From Bifidobacterium callitrichidarum (GTDB taxonomy: Bacteria > Actinomycetota > Actinomycetes > Actinomycetales > Bifidobacteriaceae): a stretch of 64,000 nt of DNA. The number at the start of each line of letters is the position of its first letter. The stretch's first letter is position 1. This document shows positions 58,570 to 64,000 of this stretch, piece after piece. The notes below the pieces were generated by a model. The model did no database searches and was not told the origin of the DNA. It saw only the letters and a program-made list of their open reading frames with translations. A program made the position numbers and the translations under genes. The stretch covers positions 1 to 64,000 of the forward strand of contig NZ_QFFM01000001.1 in the NCBI RefSeq assembly GCF_003129905.1. Reading direction: 5' to 3'.

Positions 58570-59544
58570 TCACGCTGCGCGGGCGATAGCCTGCTCGTAG
58601 TCGCGGGTGCCCTTGAAGATCTCCTGCAGCCACGGATTGACGCCCTGCTTCTTGGCGCGCACGAGGATGTAGCCGAGAGCCAGCACGTTGGCCACGAGCG
58701 CAATCAGCGAGACCACGAGGTTCACGTTCGGGTTGTTCACGGACTGGGTGGAGAACACGGAGTAATCCTGGAACATCGGGAAGACCTGCGCGAACATGCA
58801 CCAGATGGCCAGCGTGAACGCGCGGTTCTGGATCCAACCACCCTTGTTCCAGAAGAAGTTGGCCACGGTCGGGGCCAGCAGCAGCGCCAGGCCGCAGTAC
58901 CAGGAGTGCGTGGGCAGGCAGTTGTAGGTGTAGCAGAAGTTCCACAGGTCGTAGGCCACGATGAACACCCAGGTCATGTCCGGCCAGAGCATGTCGTCCT
59001 TGTTCTTGGAAGCGTAGATGCCGAACCAGCCGGTCATGCAGAAGATGTTGAGGATGCCGGCCAGGCCGTTGAACACGTTGTGCCAGCCGCCGTACAGGGT
59101 CACGCCTTCGGTGGAGATCCAGGTGGTGCCCCAGCCGCGGATGGCGGATTCGAAGTCGGAGACCACGGCGATGAGGATGTTGATGGCCACGATTACGAAC
59201 GGGAAGCACTTGAACCAGTGCGACTTGCCGATGGAACCCCACTTGTACTTGAGCGCCATGAAGCCGATGCAGCCGGCGGTGGCGGCGTACAGCTTGGCGT
59301 AGTGGAACCAGCTCGTCATGTGCACGTAGGTGGGGTTGTTCAGGGCCCAGTCGGCGCCCATGGCTGCGGCCGTGTAGATGGTGATGAAGTAGACGGTCAG
59401 GATGGCCGGCACGATGAGGAAGGCGATGACGCCGCCCGTCTTGGTGCGGCGGGCCAGTTCGTTGGCGCCGATGAGGCAGCAGAAGACGAGAATCCATCCG
59501 ATCCATTGATACACGGCATTGTCGCCGTAGACCTGAAACAGCAT
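58570..59544 (-). CDS. Polytopic membrane protein, DUF5692-like
   Basis: 324 aa, about nine to ten hydrophobic helices, rich in Trp and aromatic residues (e.g. GWGTTWISTEGVTLYGGWHN). Resembles the DUF5692 family; function unknown. The ATG follows AAAGAAAGGACCGCA. Two identical-type palindromes (TTGACGnAGnGTCAA) lie 110-170 bases upstream and are likely its operators. The last codons (EQAIARAA stop) are duplicated downstream at 58472-58498. Confidence 0.65.
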   Translation of the reverse strand: MLFQVYGDNAVYQWIGWILVFCCLIGANELARRTKTGGVIAFLIVPAILTVYFITIYTAAAMGADWALNNPTYVHMTSWFHYAKLYAATAGCIGFMALKYKWGSIGKSHWFKCFPFVIVAINILIAVVSDFESAIRGWGTTWISTEGVTLYGGWHNVFNGLAGILNIFCMTGWFGIYASKNKDDMLWPDMTWVFIVAYDLWNFCYTYNCLPTHSWYCGLALLLAPTVANFFWNKGGWIQNRAFTLAIWCMFAQVFPMFQDYSVFSTQSVNNPNVNLVVSLIALVANVLALGYILVRAKKQGVNPWLQEIFKGTRDYEQAIARAA

Positions 59545-59651
59545 TGCGGTCCTTTCTTTGTGGCTGTACGCCCGTCACCCTCGTTGGTGCCGGGCCTTTC
59601 GTGGGCCATTGGCGCTGGGCCGAGGCGTCGTACGCTGCCATGCGCACGGTG

Positions 59652-59711
59652 TTGACGAAGCGTCAATTTCTCTCGCGGCTTATTGTAGCGCGTGTTTTGA
59701 CGCAGTGTCAA
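59652..59711. promoter_or_regulatory. Pair of 15-bp palindromic operators
   Basis: TTGACGAAGCGTCAA (59652-59666) and TTGACGCAGTGTCAA (59697-59711), 45 bases apart centre to centre. Placed before the DUF5692-like gene. The dyads fit a dimeric TetR- or MarR-type regulator; no such gene is adjacent. Confidence 0.6.
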
Positions 59712-59826
59712 CGTGGTGTGTTCCGCAAAAATAGGACAACAGTCGAGAGGGAAATAAAAGAAATAAAACGAGGGGCCGGAGCCCGCTGGTTTGCACCTTT
59801 GGAATCCGGCCGTTTCCGCTGAAAGG

Positions 59827-60003
59827 TCAGCGGCCTCGCCTGAGACTCAGGGCAAGCACTACGAGTACGGCGATGATAATGACTGTGGATGCTTGCTGCC
59901 CAACTTGGTTGGCCAGGGCGATCAGCAGTCCTGTCATCAGGCCTTCCCGATACTGCCGGTCCTGTCGCCTCGGACGGTCGTCATGGCCGTTGTCTTCGTC
60001 CAT
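59827..60003 (-). CDS. Small single-pass membrane protein (58 aa)
   Basis: Reads MDEDNGHDDRPRRQDRQYRE, then GLMTGLLIALANQVGQQAS and TVIIIAVLVVLALSLRRGR. One helix near the C terminus follows a highly charged N terminus. Support for the gene: an ideal ribosome binding site AAGGAGG five bases before the ATG. No family recognised and function unknown. It is isolated between the DUF5692-like gene and the tRNAs. Confidence 0.7.
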   Translation of the reverse strand: MDEDNGHDDRPRRQDRQYREGLMTGLLIALANQVGQQASTVIIIAVLVVLALSLRRGR

Positions 60004-60250
60004 GAAAACCTCCTTGTTGACTTATAGATTGGAGGCGCGCCGAATGGCGTGACCTCGCCTTCCCGGGGACCGCGTCAACAGTGCCCCGGTCGGGTCCGTT
60101 CAGTTTACGGGTGAGGTTCGATGGAGGCTGGTATGCTGTGTCGTAACGGTAAGGCCGCGTCAACTTCGGGGCAATCTTCTAGGCGGCGCCACTGACTTTC
60201 GCCCCGTTGGGCCGAACTGTTGAGGCTTCCTTGGCCTCGCTTATAGATTG

Positions 60251-60284
60251 AACGTCCGGTGTTGAAAAATACCGGACGTTTTCA
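60251..60284 (+). terminator. Hairpin terminator-like element
   Basis: AACGTCCGGT / ACCGGACGTT stem with TTTT on the right. No gene is recognised to its left on the plus strand. Confidence 0.6.
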
Positions 60285-60291
60285 TTGCAAA

Positions 60292-60328
60292 CGAAAAACC
60301 CTTGGAACTGAGCCGATTCCAAGGGTTT
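60292..60328 (-). terminator. Intrinsic terminator of the tRNA-Ile/Ala unit
   Basis: AAACCCTTGGAA / TTCCAAGGGTTT; on the minus strand the stem is followed by TTTTTCG, directly downstream of tRNA-Ala. Confidence 0.9.
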
Positions 60329-60330
60329 GG

Positions 60331-60406
60331 TGGTGGAGCTAGCCGGGTTCGAACCGGCGACCCTCTGCTTGCAAAGCAGATGCGCTACCAGCTGCGCTAT
60401 AGCCCC
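60331..60406 (-). tRNA. tRNA-Ala (anticodon UGC)
   Basis: Minus-strand cloverleaf: GGGGCTA acceptor, D arm GCGC/GCGC, anticodon stem CTGCT around TTTGCAA-type loop (TGC), T arm GCCGG TTCGAAC CCGGC, then ACCA with CCA encoded. Confidence 0.97.
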
Positions 60407-60447
60407 ATGAGAAAAAAATAGCGGCACGAAGCCGCTGTTATTTTCTG

Positions 60448-60521
60448 TGGGCCCAGGAGGACTTGAACCTCCGACCTCATCCTTATCAGGGATGCGCTCT
60501 AACCAGCTGAGCTATGGGCCC
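60448..60521 (-). tRNA. tRNA-Ile (anticodon GAU)
   Basis: Minus-strand cloverleaf: GGGCCCA acceptor, D arm GCTC/GAGC, anticodon loop CTGATAA (GAT), T arm GGAGG TTCAAGT CCTCC. CCA not encoded. Co-transcribed with tRNA-Ala 41 bases downstream. Confidence 0.97.
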
Positions 60522-60553
60522 GATCCATGCACTTCAAAAGCGCACAAGTGATT

Positions 60554-60581
60554 ACAATACCACCGAACGTTCAGGTGTCAA
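60554..60581 (-). promoter_or_regulatory. Promoter of the tRNA-Ile/Ala unit
   Basis: On the minus strand: -35 TTGACA (60581-60576), 16-base spacer, -10 TATTGT (60559-60554), about 33 bases before tRNA-Ile. Confidence 0.65.
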
Positions 60582-60783
60582 CGCGAAAGGTGCTTCGGCG
60601 TGTCGCGCTGGGTGATGATGCCGATATTGCGGCAAAGCCAACGAATTCCGGTGACTATGGCGATGCCAACCGCTGATGAACGACATCGCCACATAGCGCG
60701 ATTCGTGCACATCGTACGGCCAATACGTCAGCTATGGCGGAGAATGGTATTGGCTTCATGGACGAAGGAAAGGGCGATGGCGG

Positions 60784-61653
60784 ATGGCAATGGATGGTCG
60801 CGGCGAGGTTCTGACGGTACTTGAGGTGGCCGGGCGCATCGGCCTGGCCGAACCGGTCATCGCCGAACTGCGGCGCATCGATGAGTCCGGCGAAACACTG
60901 TCGGCAAACGGCGTGGAAGCCGTGCGTGGGCTTACCGATCCCCGGCGGCGGGTCGAATCATGGAAAACACTCAAAGCCGAGCTTGCCGGTGGTGGCGACC
61001 CGAACGGCCTGCGCATACTGTACTGGATGCTGTACGCGGCCGGTCGATATACGTTCCCCGAGTATCGTCGCCTCGGCATTCCCGTGAGCATCTTCGATGC
61101 CACCATGGGCTGCTTCACGCGGTTCGTCGGCGAACATCGGGTCAGCTACGGCCGGTACGGGTTCGACCGCGACTTCTGGACGTACCGCGAGCTGAGCGCG
61201 CGACTGTTCCGGCTGGGATCGCTGGAATTCGAATTGGCCTACGACACCGCCGACGTACCGGCGGTCGCGGGCTCGTCGCGCGTCATCAACGTGCATATCC
61301 CGTCCGATGCGTCGCTCGACCCCGCCCAGTGCGACCGGTCCTTTGCTGAATCGCATTCGTTCCTCACCCGGTTCTTCCCCGACTGGACTGGTCTGCCGTA
61401 TTGGTGCGAATCGTGGCTGCTCTCCCCTGCGCTCGAACGATTGCTGCCCGAGGGCTCGCACATCCTTGCCTTCCAGCGTCGCTTCGACATCCGCGAAACC
61501 GATCCGGATGCGCCGGACTGGCGCGAATGGGTGTTCCAGCGGTGTGGTGCGCCAATCGCCGAGCTGCCGGAACGCACATCGTTGCAGCGCAATATGAAGC
61601 GGTTCCTGCTGGACGGCGGCAAGGTCGGCATCGGCATCGGGTGTCTGAAGTAA
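60784..61653 (+). CDS. Acyltransferase-domain protein (NAT_N/GNAT_C type)
   Basis: 289 aa, soluble. An N-terminal helical part (about 1-120) is followed by a GNAT-like C-terminal part (SSRVINVHIPSDASLDPAQCDRSF ... SWLLSPALERLLPEGSHILAFQRRF). The pattern agrees with the two-domain acyltransferase family once called DUF5596. Substrate unknown. Several ATG codons lie close together (60777, 60784, 60790); the start is uncertain by a few residues. AAGGAAAGGG lies upstream. Confidence 0.6.
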   Translation: MAMDGRGEVLTVLEVAGRIGLAEPVIAELRRIDESGETLSANGVEAVRGLTDPRRRVESWKTLKAELAGGGDPNGLRILYWMLYAAGRYTFPEYRRLGIPVSIFDATMGCFTRFVGEHRVSYGRYGFDRDFWTYRELSARLFRLGSLEFELAYDTADVPAVAGSSRVINVHIPSDASLDPAQCDRSFAESHSFLTRFFPDWTGLPYWCESWLLSPALERLLPEGSHILAFQRRFDIRETDPDAPDWREWVFQRCGAPIAELPERTSLQRNMKRFLLDGGKVGIGIGCLK

Positions 61654-61859
61654 GGCCTGCGTCGGCCCCTTGGTGACCGTCTTGCGATGCGATTGCGCTG
61701 TGATCGATTCGTGGCGATGCGTGCGTTGCCGGTTGGTGCCGAGACTTTGCCGGGCCGGTTTTGCCGGTAATTCCCCGGAACCGAGGTGACGATGGAATGC
61801 AAGCGGCCGGGGCGTACCGATGGTGCTCCGGTGTCGTGCGGCGATTGGACAATGACCGC

Positions 61860-62561
61860 ATGAATATCGACGGGCTTGAAGTGCAGGTGGTGCGCAAACC
61901 CATCAAGAACATGTATCTGCGCATCAAGCCGCCGAACGGCGAGGTCGTGATTTCCGCGCCGCGCCGCATGGCCGACCGTACCATCATCGATTTCGTGCGC
62001 GGCCGTCGCTCATGGATTGACGAACATGTGCGGCGTATGGCCGAGGCTCGCCGGCGATCGATGGATATGGGCGGGCTGGCCGGCGGCTCCTCGCCCCGGC
62101 CTGGGCGTGATGGTCGTTCCGGGGGCACCGGGGATTGCGGGACGCGCAACGGCAAGGACGGCGGCGATGGCCTTGCGAATGACGCCGGAGCAACACCGCC
62201 CACCTTCGACCGCACCGCGATCTGGACCGACGAACGCAAGGCGCGGGCCGCGGCCAGCATCAACGCGCAACTGCCGGGGTTACTGGCCAAATGGGGGCCG
62301 GTGGTCGGCCGGACGCCCACGCATATCACGTTGCGCGTCATGACCTCACGATGGGGCTCCTGCACGCCGGCCACCGGCCGCATCCGGCTGAACCTGCAAC
62401 TGGGGCTGATGGAGCCGCGATTCCTGGAATATGTGCTGGTGCATGAGATGACGCACCTATGGGAACGTGGCCACGGCGCCGGATTCCAGCGTCGCATGTC
62501 CGCCTATCTTCCGAATTGGCGGCAGTTGCGCCGCGAACTTAATCGTCGCGTGGTGCTGTAG
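61860..62561 (+). CDS. YgjP-like (DUF45) zinc metallopeptidase-domain protein
   Basis: 233 aa. N-terminal YgjP pattern (VQVVRKPIKNMYLRIKPPNG, then ISAPRRM), a Gly/Arg-rich spacer, TSRWGSCTPATGRIRLN, and the zinc motif HEMTHLWERGHGAGF with HExxH. In-frame sequence upstream to 61761 is not supported. Family members sit with restriction or other systems elsewhere; here the gene is alone, and its role is unknown. Confidence 0.85.
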   Translation: MNIDGLEVQVVRKPIKNMYLRIKPPNGEVVISAPRRMADRTIIDFVRGRRSWIDEHVRRMAEARRRSMDMGGLAGGSSPRPGRDGRSGGTGDCGTRNGKDGGDGLANDAGATPPTFDRTAIWTDERKARAAASINAQLPGLLAKWGPVVGRTPTHITLRVMTSRWGSCTPATGRIRLNLQLGLMEPRFLEYVLVHEMTHLWERGHGAGFQRRMSAYLPNWRQLRRELNRRVVL

Positions 62562-62621
62562 CCCCAATATCCACGGCTGATAGCGGGTGGTATTGCGTGG
62601 ATGGTTGCTGCTGGGGTACTT

Positions 62622-63497
62622 CTACCGATCGCCGGCGATGTGGCTGATGGCCTGATCGGATTCGTCCACGATGCGCCGCATGGTGGCTTCGGCCGCCGCG
62701 CCATCGCCCTTGCGGATGAGGGCCGCGACCTCGGTGTGCCAGTTCAATGCGGTCTGGTCGGCCGTCTTGGGCATGAGCTCATGCTGCGTGCGGCCGGTCA
62801 ACGTGGAGGCGATCACCTCGCCCAGGGCCGCGAACATCAGGTTGCCGGACGCCTCCAGCAGCGTGCGATGGAAGAGGATATCCGCCTCCAGATACTCGGA
62901 TTCGTCGGCGTGATCGGAATGCGCCACCATGCCGATGGCCGCCTCGGTCAGCGTGGCCCAGTGTTCGGGGGTGGCCTCCGTGGCCGCGAGCCGGGCCGCC
63001 GCGGGCTCCACGGCCGCGCGCAGCTGCGAAAGCTCGTGCAGGGCCGCGATGCGATGCGGGCCGCGCAGCCGCCAGCGAATCACCTGCGGGTCAAGGATGT
63101 TCCATGCCTCGATGGGATTGGCCGTGGCGCCCGCCTTGCGCTTGACGCTGACCAGCCCCATCGATTCCAGCACGCGCGTCACCTCGCGCGTCACCGTGCG
63201 CGACGGTGCCGCATCGCCGCCCATATCCGGCTCGGGCAGCCGCTCCCCCGCTGTGACCGCGCCGCCGACAACGGCCATGCCCCACTCGTCCAGCAGTCGG
63301 TCGTGCAGGGACATTTCCGGGGTGACGGTGGTCTGGGCGGAGGCCGTGTCGCTTGAGTCGCTGGTGCCGGCTTTGGCGATGACCGAGGTGTTCTGCGTGA
63401 CGGCGGATCTGGCGGCGGAACCTGAGGCGATGGTGACACCTGCCGCAACGGCACTGGCACTCGTCGCATCGGAATCAAAGGAGCGTTCGGAAGTCAT
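62622..63497 (-). CDS. GntR-family (FadR/FCD) regulator, probable gluconate repressor
   Basis: 291 aa from the chosen ATG. Winged-helix region (DRLLDEWGMAVVGGAVTAGERLPE ... SRTVTREVTRVLESMGLVSVKRKAG) and an FCD ligand-binding domain (LRAAVEPAAARLAA, ADILFHRTLLEASGN, WHTEVAALIRKGDG). The first about 60 residues are Ala/Ser/Thr-rich and a start at 63314 (MSLHDRLLDEW) is possible; neither has a good ribosome binding site. Divergent from a GntP permease, which it most likely controls together with itself. Confidence 0.85.
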   Translation of the reverse strand: MTSERSFDSDATSASAVAAGVTIASGSAARSAVTQNTSVIAKAGTSDSSDTASAQTTVTPEMSLHDRLLDEWGMAVVGGAVTAGERLPEPDMGGDAAPSRTVTREVTRVLESMGLVSVKRKAGATANPIEAWNILDPQVIRWRLRGPHRIAALHELSQLRAAVEPAAARLAATEATPEHWATLTEAAIGMVAHSDHADESEYLEADILFHRTLLEASGNLMFAALGEVIASTLTGRTQHELMPKTADQTALNWHTEVAALIRKGDGAAAEATMRRIVDESDQAISHIAGDR

Positions 63498-63522
63498 AAC
63501 GCAAGTATCCCACGCGCCGACG

Positions 63523-63539
63523 AATATGGCATACATATT
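63523..63539. promoter_or_regulatory. Candidate GntR operator at the regulator promoter
   Basis: 17-bp palindrome AATATGGCATACATATT, upstream of the regulator start; shares CATACATAT with the site at 63601. Confidence 0.55.
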
Positions 63540-63600
63540 CAACACGCCGAACGTAACACGTATTGCGTAATCCATAAAACAGCTTTATATTGGATGTCAA

Positions 63601-63615
63601 CATACAATATGTATG
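63601..63615. promoter_or_regulatory. Candidate GntR operator at the gntP promoter
   Basis: 15-bp palindrome CATACAATATGTATG in the A/T-rich stretch 53 bases before the permease start. Confidence 0.6.
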
Positions 63616-63667
63616 CGGTGACAACGAAACGTCATCCAAATACAACGACTCAAAGAAGAGATGGATT

Positions 63668-64000
63668 ATGAATACGCTTGTTCTGGCTGAAACCGCGCAG
63701 GCCGTCCAGCTCAACAGCACCCAGCTCGGCATCAGTGTGGTGGCCAGCATCGTGGTGCTGATCCTGCTGGTCACCGTGGCCAAGCTGCACCCGTTCGTCT
63801 CGCTGCTGCTGTCCTCGCTGGTGGTCGGCATCGGCTCCGGCTACGGCCCGGTGGCCACCGTGGAGAGCTTCTCCACCACCTTCGGCTCCACGATGGCCTC
63901 CGTGGGCATCCTCGTGGGCCTGGGCGCCATGCTCGGCCGCGTGCTCATGGACACCGGCGCCGCAGACAGCATCGTCGACACGCTGCTCGCCAAGACCTCC
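63668..64000 (+). CDS. gntP: GntP-family gluconate:H+ symporter (5' part only)
   Basis: 111 codons to the window edge, no stop. Two to three helices (LGISVVASIVVLILLVTVA, HPFVSLLLSSLVVGIGSGY) and the GntP pattern TFGSTMASVGILVGLGAMLG with VLMDTGAADSI. Imports gluconate or related sugar acids. AAGAAGAG precedes the ATG. Expected to be followed by gluconate kinase or related genes outside the window. Confidence 0.9.
   Translation, partial: MNTLVLAETAQAVQLNSTQLGISVVASIVVLILLVTVAKLHPFVSLLLSSLVVGIGSGYGPVATVESFSTTFGSTMASVGILVGLGAMLGRVLMDTGAADSIVDTLLAKTS

Noticed and set aside
58472..59647. Overlapping minus-strand frame across the DUF5692-like gene
   Set aside because: Arg/His/Pro-rich shadow in a shifted frame; the true frame gives a coherent membrane protein with a good ribosome binding site.
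60121..60192. 24-codon plus-strand frame before the terminator at 60251
   Set aside because: Weak ribosome binding site, no conserved feature and no promoter that I could recognise.

Overview
The window is a high-GC actinobacterial chromosome segment spanning the replication origin, almost certainly from a Bifidobacterium, most likely near the B. longum/B. breve group. The genus call rests on several things together: the rpmH-rnpA-yidD-yidC-jag-rsmG-parA-parB | dnaA-dnaN-recF-DUF721-gyrB-gyrA arrangement, the actinobacterial MurJ-pseudokinase fusion, LacI-controlled GH2 beta-galactosidase next to the origin, gluconate genes and A/G-rich ribosome binding sites. The species is an inference and was not tested. 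Layout, left to right. 1-600: the left edge carries an rRNA-type antitermination leader read on the minus strand (its 16S gene would lie off the window) and a short transposable element. 0.8-9 kb, minus strand: two large paralogous membrane-tethered GH3 enzymes of permuted domain order bracket an AgrC/AgrA-like (GHKL kinase/LytTR regulator) two-component system. 9.2-17.9 kb, plus strand: a Ser/Thr kinase, a DsbA-like protein, tRNA-Thr, an Rpf/G5-domain cell-wall protein, rsmA-ispE and a LytR_C protein. 18-27.3 kb: cca, then a tightly overlapping NUDIX / DUF6049-like / MurJ-pseudokinase operon. 27.3-28.2 kb: a small DUF559 nuclease gene sits between inverted copies of a palindromic repeat, and a short transposable element is inserted in the same cluster. 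28.2-35.6 kb: trxB, then the minus-strand rpmH...parB operon with four perfect parS sites. 35.6-38.3 kb: dnaA, with DnaA-box clusters on both sides; the dnaA-dnaN interval is the probable oriC. 38.3-47.1 kb: dnaN, recF, a DciA-like gene, gyrB, gyrA and a DUF3566 membrane protein. 47.2-59.5 kb, accessory and metabolic: two LacI regulators, lacZ, a VanZ-RDD membrane protein, gdhA, a zinc-ribbon membrane protein and a DUF5692-like membrane protein. 59.6-64 kb: a tiny membrane protein missed by length cut-offs, tRNA-Ala and tRNA-Ile, an acyltransferase-like protein, a YgjP-like metallopeptidase, a GntR/FCD regulator and the start of a GntP gluconate permease. How the parts work together: the central 18-47 kb is the conserved actinobacterial origin neighbourhood (replication start, clamp, gyrase, segregation, rRNA/tRNA processing, membrane insertion, lipid II export). 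Compared with Mycobacterium the order is kept, but sigM, trxA and cwlM are absent between the murJ gene and parB. The flanks hold sugar, nitrogen and gluconate genes with local regulators and recognisable operators. Two repeat systems run through the window: an element with 25-bp inverted ends and 8-9-bp target duplications (three complete copies and one remnant), and a multi-stem palindromic repeat family that includes the arms around the DUF559 gene.
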